A stretch of 64,000 nucleotides of DNA, from assembly GCF_002443255.2 (NCBI RefSeq), contig NW_019211455.1, positions 34,687,472-34,751,471 on the forward strand, given 5' to 3'. The position numbers and the translations under genes are program-made. The notes beneath the pieces were generated by a model. It had not been told where the DNA came from and searched no databases. It was given only the letters and a program-made list of their open reading frames with translations. How positions within the stretch are numbered: the first letter of the stretch is position 1; each line of letters starts with the position of its first letter. The DNA is from Varroa destructor (lineage: Eukaryota; Arthropoda; Arachnida; Mesostigmata; Varroidae). This document shows positions 36,486 to 48,850 of the stretch, piece by piece.

Positions 36486-39400
36486 CTAAAATGCAAAATA
36501 CGGAAAATACATTTGTTTTAATAATTTCCACTGTTTTACAAGACGAGTATTCAGAGCGATTACTGAAATGGGGGTCCTCGTTGCAAATCGATAGAACTTT
36601 ATTTTTGCAAGTGCATTCTAAAATTGTGCTTCGAATTATATATTTCACAAACATATCAAGAGCTTGTTCCCTCTCAGACATCATGGTTTATATAGCGAAA
36701 ACTATAAAAATCAGACTCTTTGAAATAGCGTACGAAAAAATATTCCAAATAAAACATGTAATTAATAGTAGATATTCTAGTGCAACAGATGCTTCTTACG
36801 GTTGTGAGTACACGAAAAAAAAAATAGCTAGGCTTATTCTGTCTCCATACACAACTGGTACACCTACTCTCCAGCCAACCCGCATTTTGCAATTTTATTA
36901 TCACCCCATCGCATGGTGTGCGGGAAGATGCCCAGGAAACTGGCTGAGGCACTGACTATCCTAGAAACAACACTCACACCCGAATACAAAGTTGTTGAAA
37001 GAACTTAGAATGGTACGGAAAGGAAATACCTATGAAAATTACTGGTATGTGTATATACATAAATATCGTGTGCTCCTTCGCAACCTGGCTAATTCCTCAT
37101 GATCTTTATTTCCTGAGAGAAATTTCACCTTCGAGAGTTTGTACGGCGGATTTCATATCGCCATGGGGTCGTGCTTAGAGAGGAACAATGCTTACTTAAT
37201 ATCGTAGTTCCCCGATTCGATTTTCTTAATCTAGTTTCTTATAAAGGTGACTTTGTGTACAGACAAGTTCGTTATCACGTTGAAACAGGTTGTTTGTTTC
37301 AACCATGCAGGGTTCTCGTCCTGCCACCTTTCCGGTCTATTTCTCTCTTGTAATTGCAGGACCCAGACCTTGTTCACTCGCAAGACTAATATAAATTCTT
37401 AGTTTTACCGAAAGTCGAATTCTGGCAAATAAAGCTACTTCGACGATTATCAAGCAATCCTAAATATTGATCGAATTTTTCTTCAGTGTTCTTTAATATC
37501 GACCTAAACGCCTATGAATGAGCCTTTCGTTAAAAGTAAATGAAGTCCGTTCATCTGCATGCGTTTCACCTTTTGCACTAATGCAAATTCTTTACGACAA
37601 CATAGCCCTCTTTCTAATTTATTGTTGCAGTATGTTCATGCTTAGAACGCCGAAGAAGAAGGGGAATATAATGGGGACGTTTGTGCCTACTCGGCTAAAG
37701 TACGCTCCTCATCGGTGGCAAAGCTTCTAGGTTAAATATGTAGAATGTACCCCATTATATGTAGAACTACATATAGGTTGTTTGATGTATGATGCGGAAT
37801 ATATATGAGCTACTCTAAAGCCAATGATCTCTTTGCTAATTCTGGAGCCAATCTGTTCTTAAGCAACAAAATCGGAGTAGCTTTTTCCCGCGGTGGGTGT
37901 TGTCAGTTTTTTGACTAAGTTGACGAGCAGAATCATCAGCATGCATTCATTCTTGTACTCCCTCCAGAGCTTATAATAGATATCATATGAGCTTTCGCTA
38001 AGTCGAGACAAAACCATATGCGAGTGCATCAAAGTACGGAGGATAAATACGAAGAATAAACCTTCCCATCCGAACAGAAAAGAGCTGGGGAAAAGAAAGC
38101 TAAAAAATAGTTAAAGGCGCTACTGGATTTCTCTTCTGGAAAAATTAGACAATGACTCGTGAGACCAGGTATGTTAGCAATGGACAGAAGCAGCCTCCAT
38201 AAACACTTTGCGGAAAACGCTATGTCCACACTTTTCCCAAACATAAGCACTCTTACTCAAAGCAAACAACTCTTAAGTACTAATTCTCAAACAATTCCTG
38301 AAACCAAATTACATTATTCAAAACATTAATAAACGACATGTGGAAGAAAGAAGGGAAAAAGGAAGAAAGGAAAGCTATTCTGGGCCGTGAAAGACCAGAA
38401 AAACTAATCTTGCTCCACAAATCAAGCAGAGTCAAAGCTAGTTCTTCGGGTGTAGATCCATTTGTTGTTTTAGTTCTATCAACAAATTAAAAGCATCATG
38501 ACAAAGGATACTCGGTGTAAATTAATTGAATAGAAAATTAATTCAAGCTTATAAAAGGAATCTTTAATATTGAAAAAAATCAGGAAAGTAGTAGCAAAAG
38601 GGGAAATACACAAACCGCACTAAAAGAGAAATGTTGGCACTATGGTGGTCTTCGATATCCAAAACAAATACTATGTTGAGCGTAATAATAGGCTTATAGG
38701 AAAGAAAGTCCGTCTCATAAACTAACTTTCAGCGTGCACCTACCTAACCAAAAATGTCGCATATTACGATGAAACCTATCTAATATGTACTGGAATACTT
38801 CAAGGGTGAGTATTGGGACACATTCTGTGGTATTTAGCGGATGGCGGCAATTTTTAACAGGACTATCTAGGTGAAGTAGAACTAAGAAGAATGAGAAAGA
38901 AAATAAACAGTAGACCAAGAAGGGCACGAAGACACTGCTAAGCGTCACAAGAACTTTAGAACTATATCATATGACGCAACGTTCCTTGTCACTAAAGAAT
39001 CCCTTGGAGGTTGCTAAGCAGTTAAATAGAAGATACAGAGAGGTATTATTCAATCTCAATATCTTATAGGTTGCTTAGTCGCCACGTATTTTTCGGAGCT
39101 TACCAAAAAGAGATCGGAATAACCACCATTGGTACCTGTATTTCATGCACAAATAGGAAAGAAAACACGGTCGTACATGCCTTTTAGATATATTGAGAAC
39201 TGAAAAGAAAAAGAACAACCAGTAACAAACTGGGAAAATTCTCATAAAGTACAGGTAACCAGAATGTCAGAGTCGGAAGAGAACTAACAGCTATTTATAA
39301 ATAAAAAAAATACCCTTATAGTTGCCACTAGAATCGAGATTTAGGCAGACTAACCAAGGCAAATAGGTTACATGTATTTTTCTTTTTCTCTTCTTACTTT

Positions 39401-39767
39401 CCTAAATTGAATTTCTGCTATACAACTAGAAATCAAAATCTAAAGAACAGCGGTTATAGTGGGTAGTTATTTTTGTATAAGGAGTCTAAAACAAAATTGT
39501 AGTTTTACAATACCTGGATGGATAAATGAAGTGTGCACAAAGCATTTACGGCGTTGGCGACTTGTACAGAAAAAAAAAACTCGATGCTCATGTAGCCTAT
39601 TTTGAGCCTTATTCGTGATAAAAGTTAAACAGGCTTAAACACTCCTATTTACGGTAAGGATTGTTACAAAAGTTCCACTATATTTTACCCCCTTCATATT
39701 TCCCGTATCAATCTTGTACAGAAATGATTTTTTTCCGGTACTACAAGGAACTTATACATTCACATAC
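36486..39767 (-). other. EB1: EB1 intron 3 (3.28 kb)
   Basis: Donor GAG|GTATG at 39767 downwards and acceptor TTTTAG at 36486. It contains an antisense LINE remnant (38.1-39.05 kb). The 161-codon + strand frame 36470-36955 and its - strand counterpart lie within it and show no domain. Confidence 0.85.
38110..39060 (+). mobile_element. Decayed LINE (R1/I-like) inside EB1 intron 3
   Basis: On the + strand, opposite to EB1, polymerase landmarks occur in family order. LEKLDNDS (about 38138-38161) is at the site of the D-DPWG linker. AENAMSTLFPNISTL (38210-38254) corresponds to the VVD-LFP-HP segment. SSSGVDPF (38440-38463) corresponds to KAPGPDGIP. GILQG, stop, VLGHILWYLADGG (38792-38848) corresponds to GVPQGSVLGPLLWN. 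YDATFLVTKESLGG (38970-39011) corresponds to the catalytic YADD box, with one residue missing. Several stops and frameshifts are present and the segment between finger and palm seems shortened. It is a dead insertion; its limits are approximate. Confidence 0.75.
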
Positions 39768-40036
39768 CTCAGTAGCATATAGAATTTCTAGGATTTGCTC
39801 GAGTGCCGGCGCTTTGTCCTCTTTAGCTTCGTACTCCTGGCAGAGTAGTTCAATATCTCTGAGTTTATTATAGTAGAAATCCCGCTCTCTTTCCAAACCG
39901 CTCACTTGTTCTGTTAATTCAGCTACTTGGGCCTCCAGAGCCTGCACTTTTGCCGATGATACTCCAGTACCACCGATGCCACTTCCGCCAGTGCCGCCAC
40001 TTCCTGCTGCTGCTGATCGGATTGCAGGTGTCGCTG
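39768..40036 (-). CDS. EB1: EB1/MAPRE, exon 3 (EB-homology coiled coil)
   Basis: Read on the - strand, the exon starts with a Gly/Ala-rich linker (AATPAIRSAAAGSGGTGG). It continues into the dimerising coiled coil and EB-homology domain: VQALEAQVAELTEQVSGLER, then ERDFYYNKLRDIELLCQEYE and LEQILEILYATE. DFYYNKLRDIE is the hydrophobic groove segment that binds SxIP-motif partners (vertebrate DFYFGKLRNIE). The donor GAG|GTATG is at 39768/39767. The acceptor is one of three AGs within a CAG repeat (exon start 40039, 40036 or 40033), all in the same phase; 40036 is chosen for its CAG. The exon needs one base from exon 2, which fixes the exon 2 donor. Confidence 0.93.
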
Positions 40037-41192
40037 CTGCTTCGAAAAATGAACGGCATTATTTCATATTTATGTTATAAAAGGCAAACGTGGTTGTGAT
40101 CTCTACGTCTTAAATCACCTTATTAAATTATACATTTAAGCACTCTGACTACTACTGGTGCGTTGAGTTACGATGAGACATGATATCGACTAAGCTATCT
40201 TGACTATGGTATTTCTTTTCGCCGAGGCACGTTCCGAGTTTTGAACGCAATGTTATGAGCCGGCTGGTATCTGCAGAGATAAAGTGCTATAAACAGCACA
40301 TTTCGAAGGAACTGCCTTCGAACACTAACAAGTTTTAGCATCCTTCCTGATGTACGATTTCAAAACCAATGAATAAAAAGGTATCACCTCATATGTATAA
40401 TCTCTGGTTACAAAGCCTGCAAAAAGTCACGATATTAAAACATGGACGCCAGTAGAGAGCTTCAAAAAACATTTGTGACCCATATTCAAACAACTAATAT
40501 CTTCCGTTAACGGAATTGACGTTTTTTTCTAGAATTGCTGTAGATATTTTATACTGGATATTAGGCCTAAAGATTGAGAAGTGCTTTTTTTAATTTTGTT
40601 AGTTAGTTACCATTAAGATTGTTTTCAGAACGCCACATCAACGTAAAAGGCTTTTCTTTGGCAGTTTTATTGCCGCTACATTACATTTAGAGAAAAATGG
40701 CCGCTTGGCTGCCGATCTCTGCCTTCATGAAACGTTCGATTTTCAGTCTTTACCAACTGTTTTTCAATTTAGCATTACTTCGTTAACTTGACGTTGAAAA
40801 CTCTAATTTGCCCCTCAATTACCTTTAGACATTGCCTGATGAGTCACACAGGTTTTAAACAGAAGGTTCCTTTAACGCAATTCAGCAAATAATATCAGGT
40901 AAGAATTTCACTCATTTTTCTTTAACTATTATAAAATTTGCAAATAACGTGACCGCGGACCCCACAAACGCTGATATTTATGTACACGTTAACTCTAATA
41001 TATCAACGCATATGCAACAAATACTAAATCGTATAAACAATAGAAATTAGGACTTTAGTTGATCACAACTAACTGTTATTTATATAAATAACCCATTTTG
41101 AGCAAAAATGAATTACTGTATGAGCTCCAGAAATTCCTAGATAATGTAGTTGCCTTGATCTAAGACAAAGATTGCGTATACGGTTTCCTGAC
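40037..41192 (-). other. EB1: EB1 intron 2 (1.16 kb)
   Basis: Donor G|GTCAGG at 41192 downwards, acceptor near 40037. AT-rich with nothing recognisable inside. Confidence 0.75.
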
Positions 41193-41433
41193 CTTTTGTT
41201 GCAGCGGATCCCAATGACGTTGCAGGCGGCCTTCGCGCAACAGCGCCAGGCGCTGCAGTTCTTGTCACCGGAGTTCCTTTAGAGGCTGCAGCGATTCCGC
41301 TGCTACGTGCCGTCGGACCTGCTGTGCCACCACCCATAGCAGCTCCTGCACGTGCTTCCACAGCATCATATGGCTCTCCGTTGTAGTTAGCATCAAAAAA
41401 CTTCTTGAACCATTGAACAAACTCAAAATTGTC
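41193..41433 (-). CDS. EB1: EB1/MAPRE, exon 2 (end of CH domain and linker)
   Basis: Read on the - strand after the acceptor TTGCAG (41434-41439), the exon begins [20 protein letters not shown]. This is nearly identical to the last helix of the EB1 calponin-homology domain (family [20 protein letters not shown]). It then encodes the flexible Ala/Thr/Pro-rich linker ([30 protein letters not shown]). The donor is placed at AAAAG|GTCAGG (41193/41192) because exon 3 needs one leading base; the alternative ACC|GTATAC about ten bases on would break the frame. The linker carries several Arg/Lys residues, as expected for a stretch that supports microtubule binding. Phase 0 start, phase 1 end. Confidence 0.93.
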
Positions 41434-43849
41434 CTGCAAATGCCACCACAACAGCCTAGTTTAGCGGCAGAAAAATCTGTACTTCTTAGGTAGCACTGTA
41501 TGTTTTTGGCCTACGTAGTGGTACCACCATTATACCATCTTTGTCTCTGCTATTTCAAAACATGGGTTGTTCTTGTGCGCTAAAATATTAAGGCGCCCTT
41601 TTAAATTAAGTCTCAGTAAGAAATATTCTGACACGTTACCGCAGTTATAACCAGGTAATCCGATCAGTGGACTGCGTTTTTTTAATTACATTTTTACATA
41701 CATATTTCGAATACTTAATTAAAAAATCTCGAACCCTGCATATATGTACTACCTAATCAGTTTTAGCGGTTTCATTTTAGATATCGCACCAAGGAAAAAA
41801 TAGCAACAAATCCACCAGCTTGAGGTACCTTTGAAGGGCTCGACAAACTGGAACAAGTCGACGTTACTTATCTTAAAGCGATACGCCTAATAATCGAAAC
41901 GTAGTTTTTTATTAAGTTATTGGAAGCAACTGAAAGAACGTAATAAGATTCATTACGGGCCTACGAGCCTTCTTTTACTTTACATACATATGTGCTTTTC
42001 AGCTTTCTTTAAATTAGGCCAATTGTTATTGGCCTCCTTTTATAGAGGCAGGAACTCAACAAAATGGCTTTACAAGAAAATTGCTGGAAAAGACAAAAAT
42101 CTTGATTACAGGAAATTCATATTTCTTTAATAAAATACACCGGCTATAAATTTATTGTATCATCGTGTGTTTTGATTCATGCTATAATTACATACTTCCA
42201 TACGAATTTCGTTGCAGCAATAATAACGCCGTTTGAGTGGTTGCATAGCATTTACTGCAACCGACGTGAAGTTGGCTTCCGCATAACAGAACCAAAGTTG
42301 TTACACAGAAAAACAGCTTGATAAAAGAGGTACGAACAAACAATCGAGTCTTTCTTCTCTATAGAGTGTAGTACTAAAACCTGTTGTTTCTCCATGCGCA
42401 ACGCAAGCCGTTCCAGAGCTGTTTTTTTTTACCTTAATTTCCTGTAGGCTGCAGTGTGAGCGGATCACACTGTCACTATGGGCTTTCATTGTTTTAATTA
42501 CTCACAGGCCAAGCACCCAAACTGGCAACGAAAACGAGGAGCGAAACTAAGAAGTTGCACCCTTACACCTACTAGGCATGATTCAACAACAAGAACCAGC
42601 AAAGCCAGCTCTAGAAAATGTGTTTCATTTGCTATGTTTTAGTTGTACACATATATATATTTCATTTTGTACACGAATGCAATTGATGGTATGTCGGCGC
42701 ATCGTTGTTCCCAAACAGGGAAAATGCAAAACTGTGCTTGGAGTAGCCGCCGCCGTTTTTGACCGAACTTAATTTTAGGAAGAGGGATAGATAGAGCTCT
42801 TGGGCTTGCCGGATGCTTTCAGTTAGTAAGTACCTTTTCTCTCTATAGATCCCCTGTACCCAATCGATTACCATTTTGCAGCATGTGTACAGTCTAGCAT
42901 AAAATATGACATGTTGCTCAACAAAAGGTTTTAAGCTTGAGGTTTTCTCGTGATCACAGAACCACCTCGATGATCCTCGGCTCTTCGCGGCCATCTACGT
43001 TATGGCTGTCATGCATAATTATGATCAATTATATGTTCATTATATAATTAGTCATACGTCAATGTCTCTTACGAGGTCTCTTAACCCGGGCCAACGATAC
43101 GGAGTTTCCACAATGTGGTTACACAAGTATTAGAACTAGAACTAAATCAAGATTGCTTACTCACGCTTATTTAGTAGTAGTTCGGCAGAAGGAAATTAAT
43201 TATCAGTTGGTACGATAAACGATCTCCCCATACCCAGACTTTCATGTAAAAAACGATCTAGTTCGGATAAAAAATTCTGATCCGATTTTCACATCAAAAT
43301 GTAGCTCAATTTGTCGTTTATAACCTTGCCTTAGACTACGATACAGATTTAGACAAAAAGTTGTCAAAAAATAAAAAAAATCGAAACATCATTAATAGTA
43401 ACGATCAGTAGCATTAGTTATTAGTAGATTAATAGATAGCATGTAACGTGTTCATGTATATATATATACTGTACTGATGCTCGTGTCTGTCAACCTGGTT
43501 TTGATTTTGGCGTTTTTTGGCAGTTTTTGTCTAAATACAAAAATAATACAATCTTGTTACATTTTGTTATTACCCATTACATTGGGTTACACTTGTACGG
43601 AATTTCTGTGCAAAATTGGTTCTTCTGAACATGATTCGTCATGATAAATCTGCTACTTTGCTCTAGGAATAACTCAGTTTCTTCTGGGATTAAGCATAGC
43701 GGATTAATACGTGGTCACTATGACAAACACCCCGCCTAAGTCTGTTCGAATTCGAATGCTCCACCCCAAAATATATACTGGCGCTGCATATAGAGGTAAA
43801 CATATTGAAGTGCGCTGGCTTAGCTTTGTCCTTGGCTGGCAGTAACCAG

Positions 43850-45330
43850 CACTTCCCAGCCACTCATCCTGCGTTTCCGTAGGCAGAAATAATATTAACT
43901 GCGCTGTTCTTGTGTCCTCCAGACCTTCCCCGTTTCTCCTGGCTCATGTCGGGCACAATTCCACTGTCTACAGACCAATTAGTGGGTGGCTTTCCACGAC
44001 GTCAAAAGTGTTTTACACGGGCCCGCGCCAACAGGCCCACACAGCCAGTCTCTTGTCCTCTTGAGCATCACGGTTTTCAATGGTTGTACACGTAGTTAAT
44101 ATGGCTGTTCTCCTTTTAAAGTTATTGCATGTCACAGATACCCACTTATACGCGTACTAAAACCCAAATTTCTCTGTCCGGAAAATAACATTCCCTCAGG
44201 TGCTTCTACATTTGGAAGATTCTGGTGACACTAGCTTGGGCTGCTTGGGAAGCATAAATCATAGTTTCTGTGTGCTGGAACGGTAAAGGATGGCTCGTAT
44301 GAATAATAAAGTGTTCGTTTCTAACTTTCTCACGGTAGGTTGTCTACTAATGCCCATTGGTAGCTCACCACTTCATATAGCGCGGGGTTGGCATCGTTAT
44401 AAAGGTCCGTGGTAATCGACCTGGTGGGCTAACCACTGGTTTGAGCTCCATGTCCGTCGCCGAGGGTGATAGGGCGCGCATAATGAGAACTTCACGTGAA
44501 CTCACTCAGTATTTCTCCGCCATATAGTCTCAAACCACCCGGGCTAACTCTGCATAAGAAATTACCTTCGCTTCAGAATCTTGCCGTTTGTCCAATGCCA
44601 CCTAAAAACGCTCACAATGGCTAAGCGTTTAGCCTTGTAGTCGCTCGAGTTGGCTTCTCCGGGTGAAAGCGCTTGTACAATTTCTCAGGCTTTTCAACGT
44701 CTCCCCTGCACCACTAATTTTCAAATCAAACCAAGTGTGATAAGCCTCTCTTTCATTCTGGCCCGGTCATTTCTGTTACCTCGTGAGCCACTCGTATTCT
44801 TCGGATCATCGCTTGACGTTTCTCCCAACAAGGGCGACTCCCATTCAGTCCAAAATTTAAGTAATTCGTTTTGCAATTTCAACTATATCGCCAGCCATTC
44901 CATAGCTACGACCAAAATAATGTGGGCTTTATTTAGCGGAACCTAGCTTTCTCGTTGGCTAACTGCACGACCATTCCACAACTGCTCGCACTAATATATA
45001 TATATATATATAACTTTTTTTGTCTCCTTCAGGTATTCTTACTGTGCGAATAAACCCTCCAAATCAGCTCTTTGGTATCGAATCAAGGATTTGCTATCCC
45101 TAAAAGGTCTAACCAAGGGGTGGACTTTGCTAGATTTATGTGGGGTGTCTCCAATAGACCCACGAAACGCCATCGTAATTATGTACCATAATAATCATTT
45201 GCTAGCGGTATATTTTGAACCAGCGACGGCGCATGTTGATGGTTGGCATTGCAGTGCACTCGAAGAGGTGCGCATTAGTCACGCAGGCCAACATAAATAT
45301 GCGAATGGAAAATGCTTGCACTCACCATAA
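43850..45330. other. GC-richer, coding-like patch in EB1 intron 1, unidentified
   Basis: Base composition is visibly less AT-rich than the rest of the intron, and open frames of 61-98 codons occur on the + strand (43910-44095, 44650-44946, 45091-45330). The last reads LTKGWTLLDLCGVSPIDPRN and ends in a Cys/His-containing stretch. Neither strand gave a family I could name. A transposon remnant is the most likely explanation, by analogy with the LINE in intron 3, but this is a guess. Confidence 0.25.
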
Positions 45331-46387
45331 CAAATGCTGACCTCGATAGATCGTCGCGGATTCTGAAATCAAACTCATGCACTATACGAGCCTAGGCTTT
45401 ATAGGCTGCTTCAAGTTAAAAATTTGCATAGAGAAGAAAAACTCAGTTCTGTTCTAGATGAAGCCAATTAAACTATCAAATCGATCAGTGTCATATGTTC
45501 CTCAATTTTCGTAAAAACATGGTAGCAAACCACCTTCGATTGGCATGAAAATAGTTGTTCTAAATGCAAAAATTAAGAGTGACTTCCGGCCCACTTGCGT
45601 TCAAGAAAATGTGCCTATCATGGATAAAAACTATTTCCCGGCAAACATTCATGTTACGAGTTAGTCAACGCAATTTTCCAATCGATCCTCATTCTTCGAA
45701 TGTGGTGTCCAGTGAATAAAACTTGCTACTATACTTCTTCAGAAAGGTAAACGTATTATGTGCATGCTATGCAATCTCCTGTGCAACCGTATATAGCTTA
45801 AGTCTCTGAGGGTACCACGTTTTCCTGTAAGATAGTGCACTGGCTCATACTAACAGATTAGAGCACGCTTGGCCTCTCAAAAATACAAGCACGTTTAAGA
45901 ACTGGCATAGATGATCACCACGTAGTCCAGATTTAGATTTGCAGTAGTGCTACATATGAAGCGCTGTTAAGCAAGGATTAACAAGTGTCGAAATTACAAC
46001 ATCGACCTGCCCGCTCACGTTATTATAAAGGCGTTCGCACATTTGCAAGAAAAATCGGAAATGGGCTGGTAAACAGTTTTGGTTTGAAATTAAAGTTGTA
46101 ACTGTGGTAAATGGTGGTTACACTGAATGAACATGAGTGTCAGAAATAGAGCCCTAAAACACATATAAAATTTAGTTAAAATTACTGTTTTTATATATAT
46201 ATGTAATTTTAGAAGCATAGGCAGAGGGGTCATTTAGTCCGGCCATCTTGTATATGGTAAAGTTACACCTTCACGTTTTATCCACTTCGTTCGTCTAATG
46301 AGCTACCTTTCCGAGTCGAGTTAATAGCATGCTACATTAAGTAGGGTTACGAAAGTTTGACGAAGGAACAAACACAAACTGTAAAAA

Positions 46388-46412
46388 GTCGGAAAAATAA
46401 TATTTTTCCGAC
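46388..46412. repeat. Palindrome with 11-bp arms
   Basis: GTCGGAAAAAT and its reverse complement ATTTTTCCGAC are separated by AAT. Lies in EB1 intron 1. Confidence 0.9.
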
Positions 46413-48043
46413 CAATATTTAAAAAATTGCTAATTTCCTTGGGTGTCAGTTCATCACAGACGTTTTCAGCGGTTTACCATATAAAAGAAGCAAAGTCTAT
46501 TAATAAGGGAGAATGATGGTAGTTTCCAGAACTATTCTGCGTTCGGTGACGTTTACACAATCACTAAGCATAAGATCAACATTAAATTAGTACACTATAC
46601 CTCTTGGTATAATATTTTCCATTCTAAGATGAAACATGAGGATTCTAAACCACGACACTTCGTGTATATTCATGGCATATTCAAGGCGTATTCACCAAAC
46701 TATGGCTGCTCAAAGTTATATTAGGCATCCTGTTTCTGTAGCAACTTTTGATACATATATGTGCTTAGCGGCCAAAGGCTTTCAGAGCCCAATCTTAATA
46801 CGACAAATCGGCTGTATGACCGCTGATCTTTTTTTGACAACACCATGCCGTTTTCAACCAAATGCACGCCTCTAGCGAGAAAGTTTGCAAGGTAGTCAAG
46901 AATGAATTCTGCAAAAAACGATGCATGCGTTAGATACCTAAAGCATCATGGCGTAAGTCAATGATGGTTTATTGCCTATTCAGACATCATCAACATATCA
47001 ACATCGTACGGAGGTTTAAAGCTTCCTAGTCACCAGATTTAATCCACTAAGCTGTTCTGGCTTGCGAAAAAGTTTACCTTGCCAAATAAAAAAAAATTGA
47101 TTCGAAAACTAAATGTAATAGTTCCCGTTCTGTTCGAAATGTAATGTTTGGTGCCAACACTGATGTGACACCGATCAATTCTACGTTTAATAGTACTGTA
47201 TATAAGGTAGCTTCCCAGCATAAGATACTGTAAAAAAACAAAGCTAATATGTTGTGGTGTCGAATCATCTATGCCGCTAAAGGTGACGAAACGGTAGAAA
47301 GACTATATTTACACATAGTTGTCTGTGCTCTGCAGTGCATGTTAAATTGACGCTTCATGGTTGTAAATCATTTCCTGACATATACTGTGGGTAAAAGGAG
47401 GCTAGTTGATAGTCTCCAAGCAGGCGAAAACTGGAAGAAGCTGAAAGGAACTGGCGCAAGGCCGTATTACTAAACGGAGGCTCAGAAAACAGACAGAAGT
47501 GAGTGCTCACGACTTTATGCAGTATGACTGTAAGACAGCGGAACAATGGTACCAAGAATAACAACTAGCCAACAAGGTATTTGTCTAGACAGAAGCATTA
47601 AGGAGAAAAAAAGGTGGAGCAACTGACCATTTGAACATGGAAAAGAGCGCTAAATACATATGGCCCTGCATGATTTGAAAAGATTTGACCTGATGAACAA
47701 CTTGCACGAATACATGAGGCACCGCTACACAGCCATTTAGTTTGAAAGAAGGGGGATATGACTTCTGAAAAGAATGCTACAACGGTGAGCCAAGAAGCCC
47801 TACAAGAGAATAGACCAGCACACCACTATGCGAATTTACACAATCACTAGCCGTTCGTGTAAGCTTCGATTTTAAGTAATATTTGAATCAGTTGAACCAA
47901 ACCTCGCGATTACAGCGTCCAGGGTTTGATAAGTAAATAAGTAAGAGTTCCAGAGCGCCTCTAACCTTATATTTTCTTACAAGAATCCCAAACGAAAAGC
48001 TTAGGTGCAAGGCTTTAGATTGTTGTATGCGTAAGTGGATAAA

Positions 48044-48069
48044 TGCGATAACTTTTTTAAGTTATCGCA
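48044..48069. repeat. Hairpin with 11-bp arms and T4 loop
   Basis: TGCGATAACTT and AAGTTATCGCA are exact reverse complements around TTTT. It resembles an intrinsic terminator in shape, but in a eukaryotic intron there is no reason to read it so. It lies about 240 bases from the assembly gap. Confidence 0.9.
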
Positions 48070-48311
48070 GTGCACACAAAAGTGACTCGGTAGTGACGTT
48101 CGCTAAGATACAATATATACTTGTACGTAGGATGGCGCATTTATATAACATGAGAGCGATAGTGACCCACCCTTAATATTGCCAATTTTGTATAACTTGT
48201 ACAAAAGTGGTGTAGGACAAATCAAGTTTGATATTCATGAAAATAATTTCAAGACTTGTAATTTTCCTTTACTAAAAACTTTTGAAAACAGAAATACACT
48301 TTTAATATATA

Positions 48312-48411
48312 NNNNNNNNNNNNNNNNNNNNNNNNNNNNNNNNNNNNNNNNNNNNNNNNNNNNNNNNNNNNNNNNNNNNNNNNNNNNNNNNNNNNNNNNN
48401 NNNNNNNNNNN
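48312..48411. other. Assembly gap (100 N)
   Basis: Exactly 100 N, the usual placeholder for a gap of unknown size. It lies within EB1 intron 1, 119 bases beyond the exon 1 donor. Open frames running through it are artefacts. Confidence 1.
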
Positions 48412-48529
48412 AAAATAAATAACCTGTCATCAAATTATTTGGAAAATATATCAAATATTTACAAAAAACTACTGCATTCCGAAACCGGTGAGCTTGAAAA
48501 CAACTTTTTATAACCACATGTTAACTTAC

Positions 48530-48850
48530 CTGAAAACGTCCTTTCACAAGGCGGTCAACGGGTATGTTTTTATCCACTCCGACACGTTTAAAAGCAGCCT
48601 GAAGAATTTTGAAGTTTTGAATATATTCGTGCTCGAGGTTCGTCTTAAACTTAACTTTCTTAAGTTGAACACAGCCCGCAAAGAGCATATCCATGAACTG
48701 ACAGTATGCAGCGCCTGAGCATAGCTCCTCAATCTTTGTGTAATGTGTCTTCAGGCAGTCATTAACCCATGCGAGCATGTCATGTCGCGATAGATTCTCT
48801 GTGGTGCATGACGTGGCGTAAACATTTACGCACAACGGAGTGTCTGTCAT
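48530..48850 (-). CDS. EB1: EB1/MAPRE, first coding exon (calponin-homology domain)
   Basis: EB1 proteins track growing microtubule plus ends and recruit other tip-binding proteins. The exon encodes residues 1-107. It starts at ATG 48850-48848 and reads [14 protein letters not shown], then [59 protein letters not shown] and [17 protein letters not shown]. These are near-identical to the CH domain of animal EB1 (family [42 protein letters not shown]). The start is the only in-frame Met before the domain; it gives about six more residues than vertebrate MAVNVYSTS. A GCGCAG lies just three bases before the ATG, so a 5' UTR intron with an acceptor here is possible. Donor CAG|GTAAG. Upstream exons and promoter were not identified. 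Confidence 0.95.

Larger units (their letters stand above)
41434..48529 (-). other. EB1: EB1 intron 1 (about 7.1 kb, contains assembly gap)
   Basis: Donor CAG|GTAAG at 48529 downwards, acceptor TTGCAG ending at 41434. True length is unknown because of the 100-N gap at 48312-48411. It contains a GC-richer patch at 43.85-45.33 kb, two short palindromes and a TA run at 44994-45012. The open frame 42662-42994 (-) lies within it, unrecognised. Confidence 0.85.

Noticed and set aside
36470..36955. 161-codon + strand open frame
   Set aside because: Longest frame outside the conserved genes, but it overlaps the EB1 last exon acceptor on the other strand, is AT-driven in composition and shows no motif.
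41176..41182. ACC|GTATAC as the EB1 exon 2 donor
   Set aside because: It would leave phase 0, whereas exon 3 needs one base from exon 2; the GTCAGG donor at 41192 keeps the frame.
42662..42994. 110-codon - strand frame as an alternative EB1 exon
   Set aside because: Sense to EB1 and inside intron 1, but no match to EB1 and no consistent splice sites.
45000..45012. TA run as part of a larger repeat
   Set aside because: Short simple repeat only; no unique arms or flanking duplication.
48044..48069. Rho-independent terminator
   Set aside because: Stem-loop shape fits, but the sequence is eukaryotic and the hairpin is in an intron.
48179..48517. Open frames spanning the N run
   Set aside because: They exist only because N codons are not stops.
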